DNA from: Leifsonia xyli subsp. xyli str. CTCB07
Lineage (GTDB): Bacteria > Actinomycetota > Actinomycetes > Actinomycetales > Microbacteriaceae
NCBI RefSeq assembly: GCF_000007665.1
Contig: NC_006087.1
Coordinates: 558,001 to 622,000, forward strand
Reading direction: 5' to 3'
DNA: 64,000 nt
Below, piece by piece: positions 17,206 to 27,123 of this stretch (its first letter is position 1; each line of letters begins with the position of its first letter). The notes under the pieces are model-generated. The model was not told the origin of the DNA, searched no databases, and saw only the letters and a program-made list of their open reading frames with translations. A program made the position numbers and the translations under genes.

Positions 17206-17253
17206 GGACGGTGTCGACCCGTGACATGTCCCGGGCGTGGGTCGACACCGTCC
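17206..17253. repeat. 15-bp perfect inverted repeat at the outer boundary of arm B
   Basis: GGACGGTGTCGACCC (17206–17220) and GGGTCGACACCGTCC (17239–17253) flank an 18-nt spacer. The spacer holds the ATG (17226) of a short frame, MSRAWVDTV..., that stops after 23 codons. Homology between arms A and B ends at 17241, inside the right half-site; arm A has only one half-site. The symmetry could mark a recombination or regulator site, or just an RNA hairpin. Confidence 0.5.
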
Positions 17254-17311
17254 GGCGGCGGGCGGCCGTTCGGGGGGAGGAGAGCCCTCGGGGGTGATAA
17301 GCTGCAAGCCC

Positions 17312-19036
17312 GTGGTGGATAACTCAGACGCGGGCTTGTCAATCAAGCGAGCACAGCTCGGCGGCACGACCAAACACATCTTTGTCACCGGTGGTGTCGT
17401 CTCTTCGCTGGGGAAGGGTCTCACGGCCGCTTCCCTCGGCAATCTGCTGACCGCACGGGGTCTGCGCGTCGTCATGCAGAAACTCGACCCCTACCTCAAT
17501 GTGGACCCGGGGACGATGAACCCGTTCCAGCACGGCGAGGTGTTCGTGACCGACGATGGTGCCGAGACCGACCTCGACATCGGGCACTACGAGCGCTTTC
17601 TGGACATCAACCTCGGCCAGTCGGCGAACGTCACCACGGGGCAGATCTACTCCAATGTGATCGCCAAGGAGCGTCGCGGCGAGTACCTGGGCGACACGGT
17701 GCAGGTCATCCCGCACATCACCGACGAGATCAAGCGCCGGATGCGCTTGCAGGCGCAGCCCGGACCCGACGGCGATCCCGCGCCCGATGTCATCATCACC
17801 GAGATCGGCGGCACGGTCGGCGATATCGAGTCGCAGCCCTTCATCGAGTCGGCCCGCCAGGTGCGCCACGAACTCGGCCGCAAGAACTGCTTCTTCGTGC
17901 ATGTCTCGCTGGTTCCGTTCATGAACGCCTCGGGCGAGCAGAAGACCAAGCCGACGCAGCACTCCGTCGCGGCCCTGCGCTCGATCGGCATCCAGCCGGA
18001 CGCGCTCGTGCTGCGCAGCGACCGTCCCGTGTCGGAGCCGAACAAGCGCAAGATCGCGCTCATGTGCGATGTGGACGAGGCGGCCGTGGTGAACGCGGTG
18101 GATGTGCCGAGCATCTACGACATCCCGAGCATGCTCCACGATCAGGGGCTGGACGCCTACATCATCGACCAGCTGGGGCTCACCCAGGCGGCCGATGTGG
18201 ACTGGGCGGGCTGGTCGCGGCTGCTGGAGGCCGTACACGATCCGAAGCACACGGTGACGATCGGCCTGGTGGGCAAGTACATCGACCTCCCGGATGCCTA
18301 CCTGTCCGTCACCGAGGCGCTGTGTTCGGGCGGTTTCGCCCACGATGCCAAGGTCGCGCTCAAATGGATCGCCTCCGACGAGTGTCAGACCGCCGATGGC
18401 GCTGCCGCACAGCTGAGCGATGTGGACGGGATCTGCGTCCCGGGGGGATTCGGCGTGCGCGGAATTGAGGGCAAACTCGGCGCGCTGAGGTTCGCACGCG
18501 AGAACGGCATCCCGGCCCTCGGCCTGTGCCTTGGCCTCCAGTGCATGGTGATCGAGTACGCGCGGAACGAGGCCGGGCTCGCCGGCGCGTCGTCGTCCGA
18601 GTTCGACCCGGACACCGCGTTCCCGGTCATCGCGACAATGGCAGAGCAGGTGGACATCATCGCCGGCGGCGATCTGGGCGGCACGATGCGCCTCGGTCTC
18701 TATCCGGCGGCGCTGGCCGGGGGCTCGATCGTCGCCGAGCTGTACGGCGCGGCCGAGGTGAGCGAGCGCCACCGCCACCGATACGAGGTGAACAAAGCCT
18801 ACCGCGCCCAGATCGCCGACGCGGGCCTTTGGTTCTCCGGCACTTCGCCCGATGGCCACCTCGTTGAGTGTGTGGAGCTGCCGCGCGACGTGCATCCGTT
18901 CTACGTGGGCACGCAGGCGCATCCCGAGCTGCGGTCGCGGCCGAACCGGGCGCACCCGCTCTTCGCCGGCCTCATCGGCGCGGCGCTCGACCGCCAGAAG
19001 GCGAGCCTGCTGTTCGACGTCGCCGCGGACGCCTGA
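17312..19036 (+). CDS. pyrG: CTP synthase
   Basis: The enzyme converts UTP to CTP with glutamine and ATP. The N-terminal amidoligase domain begins [20 protein letters not shown] and contains [15 protein letters not shown] and [13 protein letters not shown]. The C-terminal class I glutaminase domain has [10 protein letters not shown], the nucleophile loop [16 protein letters not shown] and the final HPEL region. Length is about 574 residues, as usual. Start GTG 17312 or GTG 17315 (VVDNSDAG) cannot be separated; no strong ribosome site is visible. Its stop overlaps the start of the nudix gene (ATGA), which opens a long same-strand gene series. Confidence 0.95.
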   Translation: MVDNSDAGLSIKRAQLGGTTKHIFVTGGVVSSLGKGLTAASLGNLLTARGLRVVMQKLDPYLNVDPGTMNPFQHGEVFVTDDGAETDLDIGHYERFLDINLGQSANVTTGQIYSNVIAKERRGEYLGDTVQVIPHITDEIKRRMRLQAQPGPDGDPAPDVIITEIGGTVGDIESQPFIESARQVRHELGRKNCFFVHVSLVPFMNASGEQKTKPTQHSVAALRSIGIQPDALVLRSDRPVSEPNKRKIALMCDVDEAAVVNAVDVPSIYDIPSMLHDQGLDAYIIDQLGLTQAADVDWAGWSRLLEAVHDPKHTVTIGLVGKYIDLPDAYLSVTEALCSGGFAHDAKVALKWIASDECQTADGAAAQLSDVDGICVPGGFGVRGIEGKLGALRFARENGIPALGLCLGLQCMVIEYARNEAGLAGASSSEFDPDTAFPVIATMAEQVDIIAGGDLGGTMRLGLYPAALAGGSIVAELYGAAEVSERHRHRYEVNKAYRAQIADAGLWFSGTSPDGHLVECVELPRDVHPFYVGTQAHPELRSRPNRAHPLFAGLIGAALDRQKASLLFDVAADA

Positions 19037-19680
19037 TGACCGAGCCCCTCCGCGACGAGACCGTCGACCCCGAGATCGTTGCCAGTGAGCCGGTTTTCCG
19101 CGGCGCGGTCTGGGATGTGCGGCGCGATGTCTTCCGCTACAACGGGGAGGAGATCGCCCGCGAGTACGTCGACCACACCGGCGCCGTGGCCGTACTGGCG
19201 CTGGATGAGGAGGAGCGGGTGCTGCTCATCCGGCAGTACCGGCATCCTGTCCGGCACCTTGAGTGGGAGATCCCGGCCGGGCTGCTCGACATCGCCGGCG
19301 AGGACCCGCTCGACGCCGCCAAGCGCGAGCTCGCCGAGGAAGCCGACCTCGAGGCGGACGAGTGGAATGTCCTCGCCGACATCTTCTCGAGTCCCGGCGG
19401 CAACGACGAGGCGATCCGCATCTACCTCGCCCGCGGCGTCCGGGCGACCGCGGAGGCGTTCGCGCGCGAGGACGAGGAAGCGGACATCACGGTGCGCTGG
19501 GCGCCGCTCGAGGAGGCCGTGGCCGCCGTGCTGGAGCGCCGCGTTCACAACGCGCCGTTGACCGTCGCCGTTCTGGCCGCCCAGGCCGCCCGCACCGCCG
19601 GGTGGAGCGCGCTTGGCGCGGCCGACGCCCCCTGGCCGAGCCACCCGAAGCTGCGACGGGCCGAGCCGGACCGGAGATGA
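19036..19680 (+). CDS. NUDIX hydrolase, ADP-ribose pyrophosphatase-like
   Basis: The 214-residue protein hydrolyses a nucleoside-diphosphate derivative, probably ADP-ribose. The Nudix box is visible as GLLDIAGEDPLDAAKRELAEEADL, here matching GX5EX7REUXEEXGU with Ala instead of the last Gly. LIRQYRHPVRHLEWEIPAG upstream of it is typical of ADP-ribose pyrophosphatases. ATG 19036 overlaps the pyrG stop. Its own stop overlaps the xerD start (ATGA), so translation is likely coupled through the operon. Confidence 0.85.
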   Translation: MTEPLRDETVDPEIVASEPVFRGAVWDVRRDVFRYNGEEIAREYVDHTGAVAVLALDEEERVLLIRQYRHPVRHLEWEIPAGLLDIAGEDPLDAAKRELAEEADLEADEWNVLADIFSSPGGNDEAIRIYLARGVRATAEAFAREDEEADITVRWAPLEEAVAAVLERRVHNAPLTVAVLAAQAARTAGWSALGAADAPWPSHPKLRRAEPDRR

Positions 19681-20582
19681 CAGTCCCGGCCGACGTCGAT
19701 GCCTACCTCAGGCATGTGGCGATCGAGCGCGGGCTATCGGCCAACACCGTCGCGGCCTACCGCCGCGATCTCGCGGTGTACGCGGGGTGGCTGGCCGTGG
19801 AGCAGGTGACGCAGACGGCCGCGGTCACCCCCGCGACGGTCTCTGCGTACCTCCAGCACCTCGCGACGCGCGGCGAATCGCCCCTCACCGCGTCCTCCCT
19901 CGCCCGGATGCTGTCGACCGTCCGCAGCTTCCACCGTTTCCTCCTCGAGGAGGGCCGCGTGACGGTGGATGCCGCTCACGACATCCGCCCGCCCAAACTT
20001 CCGAGCCGCCTGCCGAAGGCGATCGGCGTCGACCAGGTTGCCGCCCTGCTGGCGGCGACGGACGGCGACGACCTCGCCGACCTCCGCGACAAGGCCCTCC
20101 TGGAACTGATGTACGCGACGGGCGCCCGCGTGAGCGAAGCGGTCGGGCTCAACGTGGACGACGTGATCGACACCGATGTCGTCCGACTCACCGGCAAGGG
20201 CGCCAAACAGCGCATCGTCCCGCTCGGCAGCTACGCCAGGGCCGCCGTCTCCGCCTACCTCGTCCGCGCCCGCCCCACCCTCTCCACCCGTGGCCGGGCC
20301 ACTCCCGCGCTCTTCCTCGGGATGCGCGGCGCCCGTCTCTCCCGCCAGAACGTCTGGCTCATCATCCGAGCCGCTGCCGACCGCGCCGATCTGACCGTCG
20401 AGGTGTCGCCGCACATCCTGCGGCACTCGTTCGCCACCCACCTCCTCGCCGGTGGCGCGGACGTACGGGTGGTGCAGGAACTGCTCGGCCACTCGTCGGT
20501 CGCGACGACGCAGCTCTACACGCTGGTGACGGCGGACACGCTGCGGGACGTGTACGTGTCGGCGCACCCGCGGGCGCGGTAG
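19677..20582 (+). CDS. xerD: Site-specific tyrosine recombinase XerD
   Basis: XerD, with XerC, resolves chromosome dimers at dif. The 301-residue protein has the N-terminal SAM-like core-binding domain (IERGLSANTVAAYRRDLAVY) and the catalytic residues Arg (TGARVSEAVGL), Lys (LTGKGAKQR), His-x-x-Arg (PHILRHSFATHLL), His (LLGHSSVATTQ) and Tyr (LYT). Position between nudix and parA/scpAB matches the conserved actinobacterial xerD locus. ATG 19677 overlaps the upstream stop. Confidence 0.93.
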   Translation: MTVPADVDAYLRHVAIERGLSANTVAAYRRDLAVYAGWLAVEQVTQTAAVTPATVSAYLQHLATRGESPLTASSLARMLSTVRSFHRFLLEEGRVTVDAAHDIRPPKLPSRLPKAIGVDQVAALLAATDGDDLADLRDKALLELMYATGARVSEAVGLNVDDVIDTDVVRLTGKGAKQRIVPLGSYARAAVSAYLVRARPTLSTRGRATPALFLGMRGARLSRQNVWLIIRAAADRADLTVEVSPHILRHSFATHLLAGGADVRVVQELLGHSSVATTQLYTLVTADTLRDVYVSAHPRAR

Positions 20583-20730
20583 ACGCTCCGCTGCCGGGCG
20601 GAACGCCGCACACCCTCCGCCCCACAACCCGCCGCCGTCCTCACCCCGCGGTCGGGGGTGGGCTCGGCTAGACTGTCCCCTTGAACAGGCCGGACGAGGG
20701 CCGCACGAGGCAGGGACGGGGAACATCCAG

Positions 20731-21630
20731 GTGACGCGCAACGACGAGGCCAGGACCGAGCTGCCGGGGATGGACGACCCCGCCCTCACGGCTCCTCTCG
20801 GGCCCACCGGCCGGCCGTTGCGCTCTTTCCCGGCCCCGGGCACGCTGAAGCAGCACGGTCCTGCCAAGATCGTCGCGCTGTGCAACCAGAAGGGCGGCGT
20901 CGGCAAGACGACGACCAGCATCAATCTCGGGGCGGCGCTGGCCGAGTACGGGCGCAGGGTGCTCGCGGTGGATTTCGACCCGCAGGGGGCGCTGTCGGCC
21001 GGGCTCAGGGCGAAGACGCACGACGTCACCACGATCTACGATCTGCTCCTGAACCGGAACGCCGATGTCCGCGAGGCGGTCCAGGCCACGAGCGTGCCCG
21101 GCCTCGACATCGTCCCGGCGAACATCGACCTGTCGGCGGCGGAGGTCCATCTCGTCAACGAGGTCGCGCGCGAGCAGATTCTGGCGAGTGTGCTGCGGAA
21201 GGTCAGCGAGGACTACGACGTCGTCCTGATCGACTGCCAGCCCTCCCTCGGCATCCTCACCGTCAACGCGCTGACCGCGAGCCACGGCGTGCTCATCCCG
21301 CTGGAGTGCGAGTACTTCGCGCTGCGCGGCGTCGCGCTGCTGATCGAGACGATCGACAAGGTGCGCGAGCGGCTGAACCCGGCGATCGGGCTGGACGGCA
21401 TCCTGGCCACCATGTACGACTCGCGCACGCTGCACTCGCGCGAGGTGCTCGAGCGCGTGGCGGACGCCTTCGGCGACCGGGTGCTCGAGACGGTCATCTC
21501 GCGCACGGTCAAGTTCCCGGACGCTTCGGTCGCGGCGAGCCCGATCACGCAGTTCGCGCCGGAGCACGCCGCTGCGGAGTCGTATCGCCAACTCGCCCGC
21601 GAGCTGATCTTCCGTGGCGCTGTCGCCTGA
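20731..21630 (+). CDS. ParA family ATPase of the scp operon
   Basis: This 299-residue deviant-Walker ATPase has VALCNQKGGVGKTTTSINLG (Walker A'), VLAVDFDPQGALSAG and DVVLIDCQPSLGILTVNAL. These are ParA/Soj hallmarks. It lies directly upstream of scpA and overlaps it by 17 bases, so it is the segregation-operon ParA rather than the oriC-linked parAB copy. GTG 20731 follows a 148-base gap after xerD containing a promoter-like TAGACT at about 20669, so this may start a new transcript. It probably works with condensin in chromosome organisation (inference). Confidence 0.85.
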   Translation: MTRNDEARTELPGMDDPALTAPLGPTGRPLRSFPAPGTLKQHGPAKIVALCNQKGGVGKTTTSINLGAALAEYGRRVLAVDFDPQGALSAGLRAKTHDVTTIYDLLLNRNADVREAVQATSVPGLDIVPANIDLSAAEVHLVNEVAREQILASVLRKVSEDYDVVLIDCQPSLGILTVNALTASHGVLIPLECEYFALRGVALLIETIDKVRERLNPAIGLDGILATMYDSRTLHSREVLERVADAFGDRVLETVISRTVKFPDASVAASPITQFAPEHAAAESYRQLARELIFRGAVA

Positions 21631-22453
21631 CGGGGGCCAGCGCGGCGACGGTTCGCTCGCCGAGGCGGAGTCCGCGGGCTTTCGCGTCGCCGTCGGCGCT
21701 TTCGAGGGGCCGTTCGACCTCCTGCTCTCGCTGATCGCCAAGCACGAGCTGGACATCACCGAGATCTCCCTGAGCACGGTGACCGACGAGTTCATCGCCT
21801 ACCTCCGTGAGCTCGACGCCGACGAGAGCCTGGATGAGGCGAGCGAGTTCCTGCTCGTCGCCGCGACCCTGCTCGACCTGAAGGTCGCGGGGCTCCTGCC
21901 GCAGGGCGAGCTGGTCGATGCCGAGGATGTCGCGCTGCTGGAAGCGCGGGACCTGCTGTTCGCACGGCTGCTGCAGTATCGGGCGTTCAAGGAAGCGTCG
22001 GAGTGGTTCTCCGGGCGGTTGGAGGCCGAGTCGACCCGCCACGCGCGGACGGTCCGCCTCGAGGGCAAGTACCGGCAGCGCACGCCGGAGCTGGTGTGGA
22101 CGCTGAGCCTGGAGGATTTCGCGGCCCTCGCGACGGTGGCGATGACGCCGCGCGAGATCCCGGCTGTCGGCCTCGTCCACCTGCATGCGCCGCTCGTCAG
22201 CATCCGTGAGCAGGCGGCCCTCGTCGTCGGGATGCTGCGCCGCGGCGAACCGATGTCGTTCCGGCAGCTGGTGGCCGGGAGCGAGCAGAAGGGTGTGGTG
22301 ATCGCGCGCTTCCTCGCGGTGCTCGAACTGTACCGGCACGCGGCCATCGCCTTCGAGCAACTGGAGCCGCTCGGCGAGCTGACGCTGCGCTGGACGGCGG
22401 AGCACTGGTCGGAGGAGAGCCTGACGAATCTGGGAGCGGACTATGACGGTTGA
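21614..22453 (+). CDS. scpA: Segregation and condensation protein A
   Basis: ScpA is the kleisin subunit bridging SMC heads. The 279-residue protein begins FRVAVGAFEGPFDLLLSLIAKHELDI, the conserved kleisin N-terminus. It continues with SEFLLVAATLLDLKVAGLLP and ends with the winged-helix-like region (VVIARFLAVLELYRHAAIAF). GTG 21614 overlaps parA; the stop overlaps scpB by 11 bases. The overlaps support one co-translated parA–scpA–scpB unit. Confidence 0.93.
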   Translation: MALSPDGGQRGDGSLAEAESAGFRVAVGAFEGPFDLLLSLIAKHELDITEISLSTVTDEFIAYLRELDADESLDEASEFLLVAATLLDLKVAGLLPQGELVDAEDVALLEARDLLFARLLQYRAFKEASEWFSGRLEAESTRHARTVRLEGKYRQRTPELVWTLSLEDFAALATVAMTPREIPAVGLVHLHAPLVSIREQAALVVGMLRRGEPMSFRQLVAGSEQKGVVIARFLAVLELYRHAAIAFEQLEPLGELTLRWTAEHWSEESLTNLGADYDG

Positions 22454-23057
22454 CGGGACCGAGACCGAAGTGCAGCCGGTGGCGGTGGAGGACGAGCGGA
22501 TCGAGCGGGCGCTGGAGGCCATTCTGATGGTCGCCGATGAGCCGATGAGCCTCGTCACGCTCGCGACCGCCGTGGGCGCGCCGGTGAAGCGCGTGCGGCA
22601 GGCGGTGGACGCTCTGGCCGCCGACTTCGACGGCTCGCCGGATGCGGAGGGGCGCCCCCGGGTGCGCCGCGGTTTCGAGCTGCGCGAGGTCGGCGGCGGC
22701 TGGCGGGTGTACGTCCGGGCGGAGTTCGATGCGGTGGTCTCGGGGTACGTGCTCCAGCAAAACCCGCCCCGGCTGTCGCAGGCGGCCCTGGAGACCCTCG
22801 CGGTGATCGCGTACAAGCAGCCGATCAGCCGCGGTGCGATCGCCTCCATCCGCGCCGTCAATGTGGACTCGGTCGTCCGGACTCTTCTCGGTCGCGGCCT
22901 CATCACCGAGCTGTTCGCGGACAGCGATACCGGCGCCATCAACTACGGCACGACCGACCTCCTCCTCACCCAGCTCGGCGTCAACTCGATCGAGGAGCTG
23001 CCCAAGATCTCCCCGCTGCTTGCGGACGGGGCGGAAGGATTCGACGATGTCCGCTGA
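22443..23057 (+). CDS. scpB: Segregation and condensation protein B
   Basis: ScpB is the KITE partner of ScpA in the SMC complex. The 204-residue protein has two winged-helix domains: the first begins IERALEAILMVADEPMSL, and the second contains LSQAALETLAVIAYKQPISR followed by AIASIRAVNVDSVVRTLLGRG, a strong family signature. ATG 22443 lies inside scpA. Its last bases overlap the ATG of the pseudouridine synthase gene at 23047. Confidence 0.93.
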   Translation: MTVDGTETEVQPVAVEDERIERALEAILMVADEPMSLVTLATAVGAPVKRVRQAVDALAADFDGSPDAEGRPRVRRGFELREVGGGWRVYVRAEFDAVVSGYVLQQNPPRLSQAALETLAVIAYKQPISRGAIASIRAVNVDSVVRTLLGRGLITELFADSDTGAINYGTTDLLLTQLGVNSIEELPKISPLLADGAEGFDDVR

Positions 23058-23829
23058 GCCGCAGGGCGAGCGCTTGCAGAAAGTGATGGCCGCCGCGGGC
23101 GTCGCCTCCCGCCGCGTCTCGGAGGAGCTGATCGCTGCGGGGCGTGTCTCCGTCAACGGCACGGTGGTCACCGAGCTCGGCCGCCGCGTCGATCCCGTCG
23201 TCGACCATGTTGCCGTGGACGGCGCCGCGGTCCAGCTCGACACCACCCTCCGCTACGTCATGCTCAACAAGCCGGTCGGGGTCGTCAGCTCTCTGCGCGA
23301 CGAGCAGGGCCGCCCCGACCTCTCCCGCTTCGTCGCTGACTACGAGGAGCGTCTCTTCAACGTCGGCCGGCTGGACGCGGAGACCTCGGGCCTGCTCATC
23401 CTGACCAACGACGGCGAGCTGGCCCACGTCCTCGCGCATCCCCGCTTCGGCGTGACGAAGACGTACATCGCTCGCGTGCGCGGAGCCGTGACTCCGCAGA
23501 CGATCGGCCGGCTCACCCGCGGGGTCGAGCTGGAAGACGGACCCATCGCGGCGGACCGGGCGAAGCTGCTGCAGTCGGACCCGGGCGGCGGCAGCCTGGT
23601 GGAGGTGACCCTGCACTCGGGGCGGAACCGCATCGTGCGTCGGATGCTGGCCGAGGTCGGGCACCCCGTCGTGGAGCTGGTCCGCCGCCAGTTCGGGCCG
23701 TTGCACCTCGGGACGCTGAAGGCCGGGGCCCTGCGCGATCTGACCAAAGCCGAGCTGGGGTCGCTGCTGACCATCTCCCGCGAAGACGGGTCCCAGGCGA
23801 GGTCCGGGGGTGGCCCCGGCGCTGGCTAA
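23047..23829 (+). CDS. Pseudouridine synthase, RluB/RsuA family
   Basis: The enzyme isomerises a uridine in rRNA, probably 23S rRNA as for RluB. The 260-residue protein has an N-terminal S4 RNA-binding domain (GERLQKVMAAAGVASRRVSEE...GRVSVNG) and the catalytic block NVGRLDAETSGLLILTNDGEL with the essential Asp. HSGRNRIVRRMLAEVGHPVV is the closing signature. It follows scpB with an 11-base overlap, the common order in Gram-positive bacteria. Confidence 0.88.
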   Translation: MSAEPQGERLQKVMAAAGVASRRVSEELIAAGRVSVNGTVVTELGRRVDPVVDHVAVDGAAVQLDTTLRYVMLNKPVGVVSSLRDEQGRPDLSRFVADYEERLFNVGRLDAETSGLLILTNDGELAHVLAHPRFGVTKTYIARVRGAVTPQTIGRLTRGVELEDGPIAADRAKLLQSDPGGGSLVEVTLHSGRNRIVRRMLAEVGHPVVELVRRQFGPLHLGTLKAGALRDLTKAELGSLLTISREDGSQARSGGGPGAG

Positions 23830-23838
23830 GGTTGATCC

Positions 23839-24927
23839 GTGACCGAAACCGCCTCCCGCCTCTCCGGACCCGTCCGCGTCGTCGGGACGGGGCTGCTCGG
23901 CGCCTCCGTCGGCCTCGGGCTTCGCGCCCGGGGCGTGGATGTGCTGCTCGCCGACGCCTCGACCGCACATCTCCGCCTCGCCACCGATTACGGCGCGGGG
24001 CGGCCGGACGACGGCGGAGCCGAGCCCGCGCTGGTCGTGGTGGCGGTGCCACCGGACCTGGTCGCCCGGGTCGTCGCAGCGGAGCTGGCCGCGCATCCCG
24101 GTGCGATCGTGACGGATGTGGCCAGTGTCAAAGTCGCGCCGCTCGCCGAGCTGGAGCAGGGCGGTGCGGACCTCAGCCGTTACGTGGGATCGCATCCACT
24201 CGCCGGACGCGAGAAGGGCGGACCCAGCGCGGCCAGGGCGGACCTCTTCATCGGACGGCCCTGGGTGGTCGCGGTGCGGCCGGAGAACCCCCGCGCGGCC
24301 GTCAGCCTGGTGGAAGCGCTCATCCTGGATCTTGGCGCGACGCCGATCGAGCTGGGGGCCGCCGAGCACGACGCCGCTGTCGCCCTCGTTTCGCACGCGC
24401 CTCAGATCGTCTCGTCGCTGATGGCGAAGCGGCTCTCCGGTTCCACGGACGCGGCCCTCGGGCTGGCCGGTCAGGGTGTGCGGGATGTGACGCGCATCGC
24501 GGGCAGTGAGCCGGAGCTGTGGGTGCAGATCCTGGGGGCGAACGCTCCAGCGATCGTGGAGATCCTGCGCGCCTACCGGGACGACCTCGACCGCGTCCTC
24601 GTCGCGCTGGGCGATGTGGACGCACCCGGTTCGCGCCGGATCATCGCCGAGGAGATCGCCGGGGGCAACGCCGGTGTCTCCCGCCTGCCGGGCAAGCACG
24701 GGCAAGACAAGCGGTTCGCGAGCCTGACCGTGATGGTGGAGGACCGGCCCGGCGAGCTTGCCCGGCTGCTGCACGAGCTGGGGGAGCTGGATGTGAACCT
24801 GGAGGATCTGCGGCTGGAACACTCGCCGGGTGCGCCGTTCGGCCTCGCTCAGATCGCGGTGCTGCCTGAGGCGCTGCACCGCACCGTGAACGATCTGACC
24901 GACCGGGGCTGGAGGATCGCCGGATGA
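23839..24927 (+). CDS. tyrA: Prephenate dehydrogenase with ACT domain
   Basis: It converts prephenate to 4-hydroxyphenylpyruvate on the tyrosine pathway using NAD(P). The Rossmann loop [19 protein letters not shown] starts the protein, followed by TDVASVK and the active-site [12 protein letters not shown] with His. A C-terminal ACT domain ([22 protein letters not shown]) suggests feedback control by an amino acid, presumably tyrosine. The 362-residue frame is complete, starts at GTG 23839 nine bases after the previous gene, and ends overlapping cmk (ATGA). Confidence 0.9.
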
Positions 24928-25607
24928 CCGAACCCGCCACCCCGCCCGTGGTGCTGGCTGTCGACGGACCCGCCGGAAGTGGCAAATCCTCCGTTTCGAA
25001 AGCTGCTGCCGGCCGTCTCGGCTGGGCCTATCTGGACACCGGCGCCGCCTATCGCGCGCTCGGATGGTACGTCGTGGAGCGCGGTCTCGATCCGGCCGAT
25101 CCGGCCGTTGTCATCGACTCCCTGCCCGATTTCGACTACCGGATCGGGACAGACCCGGACACTTACCGTGTGTTCGTGGGGGAGCGCGATGTGACCGAAG
25201 CCATCCGGGAGCCGCGCGTCACCGCTGTCGTCAGTGCGATCGCGCGCGTTCCGCAAGTGCGCGCCTCCCTCACACGGCTGTTCCGCGAGATCATCGCCGG
25301 CAGCGGGAAGGCCGGGATCGTGGTCGAAGGCCGGGACATCACAACGGTGGTCTGCCCGGACGCCCTGGTCCGCATCCTGCTCACCGCCGACGAAGCCGTT
25401 AGAATGAACAGGCGTTCCGCGGAGCTGACCGGGCATTCCGCCGCCCGCGTCGGGGAGGCTTTGCGCAAGCGCGACGCGGCGGACTCGCGTGTCGTGGACT
25501 TCATGAACGCCGCGGAGGGCGTCATCACCGTCGACTCCACCGAACTGGACTTCGATCAGACCGTCGACGCGGTCATCGCGGTCGTGCAGAAAGAGACCCA
25601 TGTCTGA
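24924..25607 (+). CDS. cmk: Cytidylate kinase
   Basis: Phosphorylates CMP and dCMP. The 227-residue protein has the P-loop [15 protein letters not shown], substrate-binding [26 protein letters not shown] and the basic LID-like stretch [18 protein letters not shown] 24924 overlaps the tyrA stop, and the last bases overlap the der start at 25600. It supplies CDP in the same operon that begins with CTP synthase. Confidence 0.93.
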
Positions 25608-27105
25608 CATCGAGAACGAGCCCACCGGCGCCGACGACCTCGTCGAGCGGTTGGCGGGAATGGACGACGACCTCGCCCTTCAGCGCGCCGTCGCGCTGCG
25701 TAGCGGCCTGGACGACTACGAGCTGGACGACGCCGATCTCGATCTGCTGGAGGTCGACGGCGAGGACGCCGACGCGATCGCCTTCCTGCCCGCGCTGCCG
25801 GTGCTCGCGATCGTCGGCCGCCCCAACGTGGGCAAGTCGGCACTCGTCAACCGCATCCTGGGTCGCCGCGAGGCTGTCGTGGAGGACACTCCGGGTGTCA
25901 CCCGCGACCGCGTCTCCTATCGGGCCGAGTGGAACGGGCGTCGCTTCACCGTCGTGGACACCGGCGGCTGGGAGCCCGATGCGCGCGGCATCGACGCCTC
26001 CGTCGCCGCGCAGGCGGAGGTGGCCATCGATCTGGCCGACGCCGTGATGTTCGTGGTGGACGCCATGGTCGGCGCGACCTCGACCGACGAGCACGTCGTG
26101 CGCTTGCTCCGCAAAAGCGACAAGCCGGTGTTCCTCGCCGCCAACAAAGTGGACGACGCCCGCCAGGAGCCCTCCGCGACCGAGCTGTGGTCGCTCGGTC
26201 TCGGGGAGCCGCATCCGGTCTCCGCTCTGCACGGCCGCGGCGTCGCCGACCTCCTCGACAAGATCCTGAAGGCGCTGCCGGACGTCTCCGCCGTCGCCAA
26301 GCAGGAGGTCGGCGGTCCCCGTCGTGTCGCGATCCTCGGCCGGCCGAATGTCGGCAAGTCCTCGCTGCTGAACAAGGCCGCGGGGGAGGAGCGCGTCGTC
26401 GTCAACGAACTCGCCGGCACCACCCGGGACCCGGTGGACGAGCAGGTGGAGCTGGGTGGCAGGGTGTGGCGCTTCGTCGACACCGCCGGCATCCGCCGCC
26501 GCGTCCACCTCCAGCAGGGCGCCGACTTCTACGCCTCGCTGCGCACCTCCACCGCGCTGGAGAAGGCAGAGGTCGCGGTCGTGGTGCTCGACGTCTCGCA
26601 GCCGATCAGCGAGCAGGACGTGCGCATCATCGACCTGGTGCTCGAATCCGGCCGTGCGCTCGTCCTCGCTTTCAACAAGTGGGACCTCCTCGACGACGAA
26701 CGGCGGCGCTACCTGGAACGTGAGATTGAGCAGGATCTCGCCCACGTCTCCTGGGCCCCCCGCGTCAACATCTCGGCCCGCACCGGCCGGCATCTCGAAA
26801 AGCTCGTGCCGGCGCTGGAACGAGCGCTCGAGTCGTGGGAAACCCGCATCCCGACCGGCAAGTTCAATGCGTTCCTCGCGGAGCTCACGTCCGCTCACCC
26901 GCACCCGGTGCGCGGCGGCAAGCAGCCCCGCATCCTGTTCGGAACCCAGTCGACGAGCCGCCCGCCGACATTCGTCGTGTTCACGACCGGGTTCCTGGAC
27001 CCCGGCTACCGTCGCTACGTGATCCGCCGGCTGCGCGAGGTGTACGGGTTCGAGGGGACGCCGATCGTCCTGAACATGCGGGTGCGGGAGAAGCGGAAAC
27101 ATTAG
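25600..27105 (+). CDS. der: Ribosome-assembly GTPase Der (EngA)
   Basis: Der has two tandem G domains and a KH-like C-terminus and acts in 50S subunit maturation. Both G1 motifs are visible: [13 protein letters not shown] (about residue 70) and [13 protein letters not shown] (about residue 245). The switch regions are DTPGVTRDR and ELAGTTRDP, and NKWD closes the second domain. The 501-residue protein has an acidic N-terminal extension of about 65 residues, common in actinobacterial Der. It is the last gene of the compact series that starts at pyrG. Confidence 0.95.
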
Positions 27106-27123
27106 TGGAACATCTGTTCTCAC

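Larger units (their letters stand above)
14429..17241. repeat. Arm B of a 2,813-bp inverted duplication
   Basis: Reverse complement of 6779–9591 with four visible single-base differences. It lies between recN and pyrG, genes that are near neighbours in many actinobacteria, so this arm looks like the inserted copy. The outer end falls inside the right half of a 15-bp inverted repeat (17206–17253). The two arms enclose a 4.8-kb segment with nadK and recN that homologous recombination could invert. Confidence 0.95.

Noticed and set aside
6779..17241. Inverted arms as a composite transposon
   Set aside because: No transposase gene, no terminal inverted repeats within each arm and no target duplication were found.
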